DNA from: Nocardioides sp. Kera G14
GTDB taxonomy: Bacteria > Actinomycetota > Actinomycetes > Propionibacteriales > Nocardioidaceae
Length of the DNA stretch: 64,000 nucleotides
Assembly: GCF_020715565.1 (NCBI RefSeq)
Contig: NZ_CP085839.1
Coordinates: 2,790,001 to 2,854,000, forward strand
Reading direction: 5' to 3'
Position numbers and translations under genes: made by a program. The first letter of the stretch is position 1. Every line of letters starts with the position of its first letter. The notes below the pieces were generated by a model that worked only from the letters and a program-made list of their open reading frames with translations, ran no database searches and was not told the origin of the DNA. Of this stretch, positions 18,659 to 26,033 are shown piece after piece.

Positions 18659-19516
18659 TCATGCGTCGTGCGACCTGGCCAGGCGTGCCGCCTCGACCGT
18701 GGCAAGCAGACTCGTCACGCGGGTTGCGCCGACGAGGGGGATCGAGATTCGCGGGTTCCGCACGGCCGCCAGGATGGACTCCTTCGCAAAAGCGCCTGGA
18801 TCGGGCCGCGACACGGCGACACCGATCCCGCCCAGGAGCTCCCGGCCGATGATGATGACGCCGGAGGTGTGGGCGGACTCGAGTACGTCGTCGTAACTCC
18901 GGTCGCCGGGATGCAACGGGACTTGGAGTGCCCGGACGCGCTCGTCCGCCAAGCACGCTCGTGCTGTGTCGACGTCATCGACCGAGACGCCGACTACGTC
19001 GACCTTTCCAGCCTGCCGGGCCTGCTCCAAGGCTCCGACAGCATCGCCGGTGCGGATCACCTCGGCCGGCGGGCTGTGCAGCATGAAGAGGTGCACCTGC
19101 TCGCGCTTCAGCCGCTTCAGGCTGCCTTCGAGGCTGCGAGTGATGTAGGCAGAATCCCAGCGGGTCGGCATCGGCTTAGAGCGGGCCAACGCCACACCCT
19201 GCTTGGCAGAAGAGGAGCGCCGGACCGAGGCGCGGACGACGCCCTTCAGCGGTACCAGCGCCCGGCGGTGCCACGCGACGTACTTGCCTGCCTTTGACGC
19301 CACTACCGCATCCGACTCGCGTCCCAGGACCTCGCCCAACAGCCGCTCGCTGTCGCCCTGGCCGTAAATGTTGGAGGTGTCGAAGAATCGGATGCCCTCG
19401 TCGAGGGCGCGCTTCAGCAACACCCGCGCCTCGTCCCACGATGCACCATTCACGGAGCCGAGCCTGCTGCAGCCGAGGCCGATCGCGAGCGCCCCAGGAG
19501 GCAGGACGACGCTCAC
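18659..19516 (-). CDS. Aldo/keto reductase
   Basis: This 285-aa TIM-barrel oxidoreductase has the expected tetrad: Asp and Tyr in FFDTSNIYGQGDSERLLG, Lys in ASKAGKY and His in FMLHSPP. It ends in a typical SIPLVGATRV region. The GTG at 19516 overlaps the BY-kinase stop by 4 nt (GTGA). Its place between the kinase and the heparinase-like gene suggests a role in the sugar chemistry of this glycan, but the substrate is unknown. Confidence 0.88.
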   Translation of the reverse strand: MSVVLPPGALAIGLGCSRLGSVNGASWDEARVLLKRALDEGIRFFDTSNIYGQGDSERLLGEVLGRESDAVVASKAGKYVAWHRRALVPLKGVVRASVRRSSSAKQGVALARSKPMPTRWDSAYITRSLEGSLKRLKREQVHLFMLHSPPAEVIRTGDAVGALEQARQAGKVDVVGVSVDDVDTARACLADERVRALQVPLHPGDRSYDDVLESAHTSGVIIIGRELLGGIGVAVSRPDPGAFAKESILAAVRNPRISIPLVGATRVTSLLATVEAARLARSHDA

Positions 19517-20901
19517 TCCGCTTTCCGCTTTCCAATGTCGGGCGCGTAGCCGTAGCCGTAGCCGTAGCCGTAGCCGTAGCCGTAGCCTCGGCCCTTGGTC
19601 GGGACCATGTTCATCACTACACCAACAAGGCGGGCATCGACCTGCTCAAGTCGGTCCTTGGACAGGCGCACTTGGTCCTTCGTGACCTTTCCGTGCCGGA
19701 CGACAATGATGGCCCCATCCGCGTGAGTTGCGAGGAGCGCGGCGTCGGTCACCGGCAGGAGCGGCGGGGCGTCGATGATCACGACGTCGTAGATCGAGCG
19801 AAGGTGAGCGAGTAGCTCGTGCATCGCCCGGCTCTGCAATAGCTCGGCGGGATTCGGCGGCACAGGGCCTGAGGCAAGAAAGTCGAGCCCCGTTGTGTCG
19901 TCGTTTTGCAGCGCATCATCGAACTTCACCTTGCCCACGAGAACGCTGGTCACGCCGACCGCACCGTCAAGGCCGAGACGGATCGCGGCCCGCGGCCGCC
20001 GAAGGTCGCCTTCGATGAGGAGCGTTTTGACGCCAGCTTGGGCCATGCTCAGGGCGAGATTGATCGCGGTCGAGGTCTTGCCCTCCTCGGGCACGGCGCT
20101 GGACAGAACGAAGACCTTGTTCGGCGTATCAACATCGACGAACTGCAGATTGGTCCTCAGCACCCTGAAAGCCTCGGCGCGAGGCGAGTGGGAAGGGATC
20201 GCGGTGACCAAGGGTGTGTCCTTGGCGGTGGAATCGAGCCCAATCGTGCCTAGGATCGGCCGGTCAGTGATCTCTTGGATGTCGTTGGCTGAATTGATCC
20301 GGGTATCCAAGGTTTGGCGGAGAACTGCGAGACCGAAACCGAGTAGCAGACCCAGGACCAGACCCAGGGCGAGATTACGCTTTGGCTGAGGACTCACCGG
20401 CGTATCCGAGAAGCTGGCTTGGTCCACAATCGTCGCCTTCACCGGCGCTACAGTCTTGCCCGGAGGCGTCTCCAGTTGGCGGACCATATCCACCAAATTG
20501 CTGGCGTAGCTCTGGGCGATCTGCTGCGCTTGGTGTGCGTTCGGGTCGGTAACCCGAAGGCTCAGGTTCACCGTGTTAGCAGCAACCTGAGCGGTCACCT
20601 TTCCCGCCAGCTCCTCGGGACCCATCGCAAGGTCCAAGTCGCCGATCACGCTGGAGGCGAGCTCGCGGCTCGAAATCAAGTCCGCATATGACTGCACTCG
20701 CGCGATAGAAAACTGGCCGCCTTGTGCGATTTGGGCGGTGTCGTCTGCAGTGTTCACCGAGACAAAGAGGCGCGCGGTGGATGCATACTGCTTGGTCTGC
20801 GTCAGAGTTAGAGCCAATGCGACACCGGCGCAGATCGCAGCGATGATCAGGATCGAGATCCAGCGTCGGCGAAGGATTTTGAGGTAATCAGCGAGTTCCA
20901 C
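19513..20901 (-). CDS. Polysaccharide co-polymerase with BY-kinase domain (Wzz-CapB fusion)
   Basis: This 462-aa protein fuses a Wzz domain (membrane segments at about 14-34 and 178-198) to a cytoplasmic tyrosine autokinase. The kinase has Walker A VPEEGKTS (around residue 272), a Walker A' region LLIEGDLRRPR and Walker B VVIIDAPP. The C-terminus is a (Gly-Tyr)7 run, which is the autophosphorylation cluster. It controls chain length and export of the Wzy-dependent glycan. The GTG at 20901 has GGGAGAG upstream; an ATG at 20988 would overlap the DUF4012 gene. The tyrosine tail is encoded by a hexanucleotide tandem repeat. Confidence 0.93.
   Translation of the reverse strand: MELADYLKILRRRWISILIIAAICAGVALALTLTQTKQYASTARLFVSVNTADDTAQIAQGGQFSIARVQSYADLISSRELASSVIGDLDLAMGPEELAGKVTAQVAANTVNLSLRVTDPNAHQAQQIAQSYASNLVDMVRQLETPPGKTVAPVKATIVDQASFSDTPVSPQPKRNLALGLVLGLLLGFGLAVLRQTLDTRINSANDIQEITDRPILGTIGLDSTAKDTPLVTAIPSHSPRAEAFRVLRTNLQFVDVDTPNKVFVLSSAVPEEGKTSTAINLALSMAQAGVKTLLIEGDLRRPRAAIRLGLDGAVGVTSVLVGKVKFDDALQNDDTTGLDFLASGPVPPNPAELLQSRAMHELLAHLRSIYDVVIIDAPPLLPVTDAALLATHADGAIIVVRHGKVTKDQVRLSKDRLEQVDARLVGVVMNMVPTKGRGYGYGYGYGYGYGYAPDIGKRKAE
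19545..19586. repeat. Seven tandem hexamers encoding the Tyr-Gly tail
   Basis: Seven uninterrupted copies of CGTAGC (plus-strand reading) encode the (Gly-Tyr)7 tail of the BY-kinase on the minus strand. The unit is six bases, so gain or loss of copies by slippage would change the number of tyrosines without shifting the frame. Confidence 0.95.
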
Positions 20902-20914
20902 AGGTGCTCTCCCT

Positions 20915-22663
20915 TTAGCAGGCGGACGTGACGGTGGCGCTGGTCGGGGCACCGGGGTCGATACTGGGTGTGAAGTTGACGCGGGCATCGCCGGTCTGGC
21001 CGGGCCCTGTGGTCATTCGCCAACTCATGTCGACGGATTCACCCGGTTTGAGCTGGATCCAGGTGCGACGCACGGTGCGGCCATCGATGGTCAGCCTGTC
21101 CTGGCGGTAGTTCAAGCTGTTGATGTCAATGGTCGAGACTGTGCCGCCGACGGGCGCGACGAACATGATGTAGACCAGCTGGTCCCCCTTCGGGACGACG
21201 CCTGTCTGGTCGCCCAGCACGTAATCCGGCAGCGACGTCGCTGCGTCCGCGGGCGCGTTCGACGTGATCGTCATGGTGGCGCGCAAGCCCTGCACCCCTC
21301 CTCGGCAGTAGGTCGCGTTGACGGTGGACTTGTAACGCAAGTAGTAGGACATCTTGCTCAACGTGCCATCCGACAAATAGACACCGACCTGTGGCGTGGT
21401 CTTCGCCGCAGCCGTGAGCTCGCCGGCGATCGTCGTGCCGGCGATCTTGGCCTGCTCACTGTCGTGGAAGTCGTGGACCAGGATGCGACGTTCGTTCGTC
21501 GCCTTGGTCAGCGCGTTGAGCAGGGCCGAGCGGGTGGCCTTCCCGGTGGTCACCTCGTCGAAGATCGCCGCCGTCACCTTGCCGAAGAAGAGGTCCTGCG
21601 CGTCAGGGTCCTTCACCCGGGCGTAGACCTTGCTCAAGAGCTCGTCGACCACGTTGTCCTGAGTGAGCTGAATTCCGTCGACCGTCACCGGACCATAGGC
21701 CCCGAGGAGATACGAGAGCGTCACGGCGTCGATCGAGAGGACACCGTCGATGTCGCCTGGCACCTCCTGCTCCCAGCGGGCCTTCCACAGGTCGGCGCTA
21801 CGCGGGAAGTCGGGCGTCAGATTCGCGTCGAGGAAGTAGCGGCCGAGGTTCTCACCGAAAAGAGCCGTCTCCTCGTCGCTGAGCGGCAACACCGGCTTCG
21901 GCGCCTGCCCGAAGGAAGCTCCTGACCGCTCGTTGATCATCAGGAGCTTGCCATTGTCGGCCTGGAGCTCCGCCACCGCGCCGGGCAGGCCGCCCGTCGC
22001 GCGGATCTCTGCGTTGTTCTGCATGACGAGCAGGTAGTTCCGCTTGCCCTCGCCGCCGAGCATGGCCGGCAGTACCGCCAGCGCCTTGTCGGCCGAGCTC
22101 ATCGAGCCGGCCGCCGAGTCGATCTGGGACTGGAGGTCCCGGAACTTCAGTTTCACCGAGTCCACGAAGTGGCTGGCGTCCTCGGACTCCAGGTCCTTCT
22201 GCGCCTTGGCGAACGCCTTGTTGCTGGCCGCGACGGGGGCCTGCAGCGCCTTGACCTGGGTGAGGTCGATGCCACCGCTGCTCGGCAGCAGGGCGTCGAG
22301 ACCGCCCACGTGATTGATCAGCTCGCCGAGGCCGCTCGAGGCGAGCTCGTCGGCGACGCGGCTCACCGTCTGGACACCGTGGGCGTCGTCGCCGTAGCCC
22401 GGCAGCTTGGTCACCAGCGACCACACCGGAGACTTCGTGCGGGAATGCGCCGTGGAGGCGTCGGCCGCGAAGTCGTTGAAGGCCTTGCGGGTGGCGGCGT
22501 CATCGCCGGCCAGAGCCGCAGCCTTCAACGCGCGGGCCTCATCAGCGGCCGAGCCGAGGCTTCTCGCCGTGCTCCAGGCCAGCCAGCCGGCGTACGCAGC
22601 CACCAGGACTGCGAGGACGATCAGGACGCCGATACTCCAACGCCATGGGTGTTGCACTCGCAC
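20915..22663 (-). CDS. DUF4012 domain-containing membrane-anchored protein
   Basis: This 582-aa protein has one N-terminal hydrophobic anchor (residues 9-30) and a long extracytoplasmic region with GEGKRNYLLVMQNNAEIRATGG and DANLTPDFPRSADLWKARW, the hallmark blocks of DUF4012. The family is recurrent in actinobacterial polysaccharide clusters, but its biochemical role is not known to me. The segment NNAEIRATGG-PG also recalls LytR-CpsA-Psr-like surroundings, without a clear LCP motif. The start is a GTG at 22663. It is the first gene of the minus-strand run, 13 nt before the BY-kinase start. Confidence 0.85.
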   Translation of the reverse strand: MRVQHPWRWSIGVLIVLAVLVAAYAGWLAWSTARSLGSAADEARALKAAALAGDDAATRKAFNDFAADASTAHSRTKSPVWSLVTKLPGYGDDAHGVQTVSRVADELASSGLGELINHVGGLDALLPSSGGIDLTQVKALQAPVAASNKAFAKAQKDLESEDASHFVDSVKLKFRDLQSQIDSAAGSMSSADKALAVLPAMLGGEGKRNYLLVMQNNAEIRATGGLPGAVAELQADNGKLLMINERSGASFGQAPKPVLPLSDEETALFGENLGRYFLDANLTPDFPRSADLWKARWEQEVPGDIDGVLSIDAVTLSYLLGAYGPVTVDGIQLTQDNVVDELLSKVYARVKDPDAQDLFFGKVTAAIFDEVTTGKATRSALLNALTKATNERRILVHDFHDSEQAKIAGTTIAGELTAAAKTTPQVGVYLSDGTLSKMSYYLRYKSTVNATYCRGGVQGLRATMTITSNAPADAATSLPDYVLGDQTGVVPKGDQLVYIMFVAPVGGTVSTIDINSLNYRQDRLTIDGRTVRRTWIQLKPGESVDMSWRMTTGPGQTGDARVNFTPSIDPGAPTSATVTSAC

Positions 22664-22748
22664 AAGGACCCTCTTCCGTCATCCACAGGGACCCGCCGAC
22701 CCTAGCAACGCGACGTCACCAACGGGGGGTCACTCATGTCACAGAAAG

Positions 22749-22782
22749 AATGGGCCCCCGGTCATGAGACCGGGGGCCCATT
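22749..22782 (-). terminator. Rho-independent-type hairpin downstream of the small secreted protein
   Basis: A perfect 15-bp GC-rich stem (arms 22749-22763 and 22768-22782) with a 4-nt ATGA loop. On the minus strand it is followed by a T-rich stretch, and it separates the 97-aa secreted protein gene from the DUF4012 operon. Confidence 0.82.
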
Positions 22783-22804
22783 CCAGCGATGTGGGGAACG
22801 AGGC

Positions 22805-23098
22805 TCAGTGAGACTTGATGAAGCGGATGAGGTTGTTCTTGCGCTTCTTGGTGATCAGGCCGGCGGCACGGAGCGCCTTGACCTGAGCGATGAACTTGCG
22901 CTTCTTGGCCTTGCTGAGCTTGCCCGACTTGTTGCCGAGGTTCTTGATGTGGCCGATGGTGGGCTTCTTCGGCGGCGTCTGGATCGGCGACGGCGACGGC
23001 GGGCCGTAGGCCGCGTGCGCCTCGCCGGCACCGAGAGCCATACCGCCGGTGGTCAGGACTGCGGTGGCCGCAGCAGCGGCGACGAACTTCTTGATCAT
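22805..23098 (-). CDS. Small secreted basic protein, copy 1 of a tandem pair
   Basis: This 97-aa protein has a signal peptide (MIKKFVAAAAATAVLTTGG, then AHA-A cleavage near residue 29) and an AYGPPSPSPI segment. A lysine-rich mature part contains KSGKLSKAKKRKFIAQVKALRAAGLITKK (20-residue core around residue 58). I do not recognise the family. GGAGGAG precedes the ATG by a normal distance, and a strong terminator follows. The neighbour at 23349-23642 has the same length and architecture, so the pair arose by tandem duplication. The C-terminal half looks like a compact two-helix unit, possibly cell-wall binding (inference). Confidence 0.8.
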   Translation of the reverse strand: MIKKFVAAAAATAVLTTGGMALGAGEAHAAYGPPSPSPIQTPPKKPTIGHIKNLGNKSGKLSKAKKRKFIAQVKALRAAGLITKKRKNNLIRFIKSH

Positions 23099-23211
23099 GG
23101 TTTTCTCCTCCTGTGCCCGATCCCCTACCCGAGCATCGCTGGTCGAGTCCTTATCAGATCAGAGATCGGCGCCGAATGCACATCGACGGGCGACATTCCC
23201 CCAGTCGGAAA

Positions 23212-23238
23212 CCGGGACTTCACCGACCTGTCTAGACC
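23212..23238 (-). promoter_or_regulatory. DasR-site-like conserved block upstream of secreted paralogue 1
   Basis: The minus strand reads GGTCTAGACA followed by a spacer and GTCCC. The same block lies upstream of paralogue 2, with 18 of 27 positions identical. The palindromic GGTCTAGAC core resembles the Streptomyces DasR element (consensus ACTGGTCTAGACCACT, as I recall). The first base of this block is 140 nt upstream of the first base of the start codon. Confidence 0.45.
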
Positions 23239-23298
23239 GCCCGTTCGGGCTACGTGACTGGGGTCACTGGTCCCACGTGGTCACTCGGGCAAAGGAAG

Positions 23299-23324
23299 CG
23301 GGCCCCGGTCGAGACCGGGGCCCG
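23299..23324 (-). terminator. Hairpin terminator downstream of secreted paralogue 2
   Basis: Arms at 23299-23310 and 23313-23324 form a GC-rich stem (CGGGCCCCGGTC and its complement) with a tiny loop. On the minus strand a CT-rich stretch follows. It lies 25 nt after the paralogue 2 stop. Confidence 0.75.
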
Positions 23325-23348
23325 TTTCACGCCTCTGCGAGGCAGTGC

Positions 23349-23642
23349 TCAGTGGGTCAGCACGTAGGTGATCAGGCGACGGTGGCGCGTGAACGTGATC
23401 TCGCCGGCGGCGTAGAGCGCGTCGATCTTGCGGATCAGGCGAGCCGACTGCTTGATGTTCAGCTTGCCGGGCCTGTTGGCGAGCCCCTTGATGTGCTTGA
23501 TCGTCTTCTTCTTCGGCAGGCCATGGATCGGGCTCGGGGTGGGCGGGCCGTACGCAGCGTTCGCCTCGCCGACATTCAGGGCCACAGCGCCCGAGCCGAG
23601 GACGACCGCAGCCGCCGCAGTGGCGATGAACTTCTTGATCAT
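23349..23642 (-). CDS. Small secreted basic protein, copy 2 of a tandem pair
   Basis: This 97-aa paralogue of the 22805-23098 product starts with a near-identical signal peptide (MIKKFIATAAAAVVLGSG), then AAYGPPTPSPI and TIKHIKGLANRPGKL. The C-terminal halves have diverged more than the signal peptide and the proline segment. AAGGAG lies 6 nt before the ATG. Each copy has its own terminator and upstream motif, so they look independently transcribed. The function is unknown. Confidence 0.8.
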   Translation of the reverse strand: MIKKFIATAAAAVVLGSGAVALNVGEANAAYGPPTPSPIHGLPKKKTIKHIKGLANRPGKLNIKQSARLIRKIDALYAAGEITFTRHRRLITYVLTH

Positions 23643-23710
23643 GGAATCTCCTTCTTCGCCAACGGTCCCCATGTGGCGTGAGCTGTCGGGGCTCAATGAC
23701 ATCAGATTTC

Positions 23711-23737
23711 TTGGGACCTTAGTCCCTTGTCTAGACC
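23711..23737 (-). promoter_or_regulatory. DasR-site-like conserved block upstream of secreted paralogue 2
   Basis: The minus strand reads ACTGGTCTAGACAAGG including flanks, which matches 13 of 16 positions of the Streptomyces DasR consensus as I recall it. It begins 95 nt upstream of the paralogue 2 start. The downstream GTCCC block is shared with paralogue 1. Confidence 0.5.
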
Positions 23738-23837
23738 AGTTGTTGAGGTGAGGTGGCCTGGCCGCGGCCCCGAGATGGGCCTACGCATGCCTAACCGTGG
23801 AGGGCGGAGCACGTTACGGCCGCGGCAAGAAATAAAT

Positions 23838-23870
23838 GTGGCGCCCAGTCCCTCAGGGACTGGGCGCCAC
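23838..23870 (-). terminator. Terminator of the thioredoxin-rhodanese-DUF1416 operon
   Basis: A perfect 15-bp stem (23838-23852 and 23856-23870) with a 3-nt loop is followed on the minus strand by ATTTATTTCTT. This is the clearest intrinsic terminator in the window, placed just after the DUF1416 gene. Confidence 0.88.
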
Positions 23871-23884
23871 TCTGCGGCACGATT

Positions 23885-24184
23885 TCAGGCGAGGGCGATC
23901 TCGATCTCGGCGATCTCGCCGGTCTGGGCGACAACCTGACGGTCGGTCACCTCAGCCCGAGGAGCGAGGGTGCGCAGGGTCCACTGGCCGTCGCCGGCGA
24001 AGAACCGGAAGTGGCCGGTCGCGCTGGTCGGCACCTCGGCGGTGAACTCCCCCGTCTTGTCGAGCAGGCGGACGTAGGCGCCGCTCACCGGCTCACCGGA
24101 GCGCGTGACCTGGCCCTGGATGATGGCCTCCTTCGCGACGTCGACGCCGGCGAGGGAGAGACCACCCGTGGTGGCTCCGCACAT
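23885..24184 (-). CDS. sseC: DUF1416 / SseC-like protein
   Basis: This 99-aa protein starts MCGATTGGLSLAGVDVAKE and has a carboxypeptidase-regulatory-like beta-sandwich pattern (IQGQVTRSGEPVSGAYVRLLD). It matches the actinobacterial SseC family always found beside thiosulfate sulfurtransferases. Its ATG is one base after the rhodanese stop, so it is certainly co-translated. A role in sulfur transfer is inferred from the linkage; no catalytic residues are known. Confidence 0.9.
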   Translation of the reverse strand: MCGATTGGLSLAGVDVAKEAIIQGQVTRSGEPVSGAYVRLLDKTGEFTAEVPTSATGHFRFFAGDGQWTLRTLAPRAEVTDRQVVAQTGEIAEIEIALA

Positions 24185-24185
24185 G

Positions 24186-25034
24186 TCAGGCCTCCCCGGG
24201 CTCGTCGCCCAGGACCACCGGCACGCCGACGAGGCTGCCGTACTCGGTCCACGAGCCGTCGTAGTTCTTCACGTTCTCCTGGCCCAGGAGCTCCTTGAGC
24301 ACGAACCAGGTGTGCGAGCTGCGCTCGCCGATGCGGCAGTAGGCGATCGTGTCCTTGCTCCAGTCGATGCCGGCCTCCTCGTAGAGGGCCTTCAGCTCGG
24401 CGTCGGACTTGAAGGTGCCGTCGTCGTTGGCCGCCTTGCTCCACGGCACGTTGACCGCGGTCGGGATGTGGCCGGCACGCTGCGCCTGCTCCTGTGGGAG
24501 GTGGGCCGGGGCCAGCAGGCGACCGGCGAACTCGTCGGGGCTCCGCACGTCGACGAGGTTCTCCTTGCCGATGGCGTTGACGGCCTCGTCGCGGAAGGCG
24601 CGGATCGACAGGTCCTGCTCCTGCGCGGTGTAGGTGGTGGCCGGGCGCTCGACGACCTCGTCGGTCAGCTCGCGGGAGTCGAGCTCCCACTTCTTGCGGC
24701 CGCCGTCGAGGAGCTTGACGTCCTGGTGGCCGTAGAGCTTGAAGTACCAGAAGGCGTAGGCGGCGAACCAGTTGTTGTTGCCGCCGTACAGCACGACGGT
24801 GTCGTCGTTGCTGACGCCCTTGCTGCTCAGGAGCGCCTCGAACTGCTGCTTGTTGACGAAGTCGCGACGGACCTGGTCCTGCAGCTCCGTCGACCAGTCG
24901 AGCTTGATCGCACCCTTGATGTGGCCCTTCTCGTAGGCCGTGGTGTCCTCGTCGACCTCGATGAGGACGACCTTGTCATTGGTGAGGTTCTCCTCCACCC
25001 ACTGGGCGGAGACGAGCGAGTTCTCGCGAGTCAT
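24186..25034 (-). CDS. sseA: Thiosulfate sulfurtransferase (two-domain rhodanese)
   Basis: This 282-aa protein has two rhodanese domains. The N-terminal one contains GHIKGAIKLDW and LYGGNNNWFAAYAFW. The C-terminal one has VDVRSPDEF, the characteristic CRIGERSSHTW active-site loop (catalytic Cys) and NYDGSWTEYG. It transfers sulfur from a donor to cyanide or a protein thiol acceptor. It follows the DUF4395 gene by 33 nt and precedes DUF1416 by one base. As I recall, M. tuberculosis cysA2/cysA3 sit in the same arrangement. Confidence 0.94.
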   Translation of the reverse strand: MTRENSLVSAQWVEENLTNDKVVLIEVDEDTTAYEKGHIKGAIKLDWSTELQDQVRRDFVNKQQFEALLSSKGVSNDDTVVLYGGNNNWFAAYAFWYFKLYGHQDVKLLDGGRKKWELDSRELTDEVVERPATTYTAQEQDLSIRAFRDEAVNAIGKENLVDVRSPDEFAGRLLAPAHLPQEQAQRAGHIPTAVNVPWSKAANDDGTFKSDAELKALYEEAGIDWSKDTIAYCRIGERSSHTWFVLKELLGQENVKNYDGSWTEYGSLVGVPVVLGDEPGEA

Positions 25035-25067
25035 GTGTGTTCTCTTTCTTCTTTGAGAGATCTGTGA

Positions 25068-25508
25068 TCAGTGGGCGGGGTTGAGGCGTTTTCCGAGGAG
25101 GTACAGCTCGCAACCCAGACAGAAGCCGAAGGCGGAGTTGAGGATCGCGGCGATGAGCGCGAAGGCGAGGGCGACGTAGGCCAGCGGCGCGAGGCCCGTG
25201 ACGATGCCGATCAGGGCTGCTGCCCCGAAGACCAGACCCACGGTCTGCGCGAAGCGCGGCGGAGCCGGGTCCTCGAGGTGGTCCGGCTTCTGCAGGCGCG
25301 GCCGGACCGCGGTCCTGAAGACGTACGCCGTCGGCGTGTGCTGCACGCCGCGGACGGCGCCGATCGCGAAGAGCAGCGTCTGCAGCGCGGTGATGACCAG
25401 CGCGACCGGCTGAGCCGAGTCAAGCGTCACGAGAGCCGCGAGGACCAGGACGACCGTCACCGCGGCCGTGAACCGCGGCCCGCGAGGGTCGATTCCGGAA
25501 GTGGACAT
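25068..25508 (-). CDS. DUF4395 membrane protein
   Basis: This 146-aa protein has four hydrophobic segments. It begins with IDPRGPRF and ends FGFCLGCELYLLGKRL, a conserved cysteine-pair tail of DUF4395. It lies between a membrane-anchored thioredoxin and a rhodanese, so a membrane role in thiol or sulfur redox chemistry is likely (inference). The ATG at 25508 gives the family-type N-terminus; an upstream in-frame start at 25544 is less likely. Confidence 0.87.
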   Translation of the reverse strand: MSTSGIDPRGPRFTAAVTVVLVLAALVTLDSAQPVALVITALQTLLFAIGAVRGVQHTPTAYVFRTAVRPRLQKPDHLEDPAPPRFAQTVGLVFGAAALIGIVTGLAPLAYVALAFALIAAILNSAFGFCLGCELYLLGKRLNPAH

Positions 25509-25585
25509 GGCTGTAACCGTAGGGCGGCGCGAGGGGGCCACCAAGGCCGCGTCCCAACATGTGGACGCAGATCCAGTATGTGAGA

Positions 25586-25987
25586 TCAGGAGGGGTGGGG
25601 CAGTGCTGAAAGCACCTGCTCCTTGCGCGGAGCGCCGGCGGCGCGGGCGATCTCCTCACCGGCGCTGTTGAGGATCAGTGTGGTCGGCGTACGGACGATG
25701 CCGAGCTCGCGGACGAGAGCCAGCTCCGCCTCGGCGTCGATGTCGACGTGCACGACGCCCTCCTCCGTCGCGGCGACATCCTCGAGGATGCGGCGGGTCA
25801 CGCGGCACGGGGCGCAGAAGGCGCTGGAGAACTGGATGAGCGTCGCGCGCTCACCCAGCTCGTGGCCGTGCCAGGCGGCCGGAGGAGCCGGCGTCGACGT
25901 ACGGAAGCGCCCGTCGGTGCGAGCGCGATAGAGACCGAAAGCCACGGCAAAGAGAACGGCGCCCGCGGCAACCCACACACCGATCAT
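25586..25987 (-). CDS. Membrane-anchored thioredoxin-like protein
   Basis: This 133-aa protein has an N-terminal hydrophobic segment (residues 2-20) and a thioredoxin fold. The active site is FCAPC at about residue 57-61, where classical thioredoxin has WCGPC, and the cis-proline is in RTPTTL. It heads the operon with DUF4395, rhodanese and DUF1416 and corresponds in position to M. tuberculosis thiX as I recall. It probably reduces or relays persulfide on the membrane or sulfurtransferase partner (inference). Confidence 0.88.
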   Translation of the reverse strand: MIGVWVAAGAVLFAVAFGLYRARTDGRFRTSTPAPPAAWHGHELGERATLIQFSSAFCAPCRVTRRILEDVAATEEGVVHVDIDAEAELALVRELGIVRTPTTLILNSAGEEIARAAGAPRKEQVLSALPHPS

Positions 25988-26033
25988 GTGGGGTCAACGC
26001 GGGCGCCGACTCAGTGATTCCTGACGTGGAACC

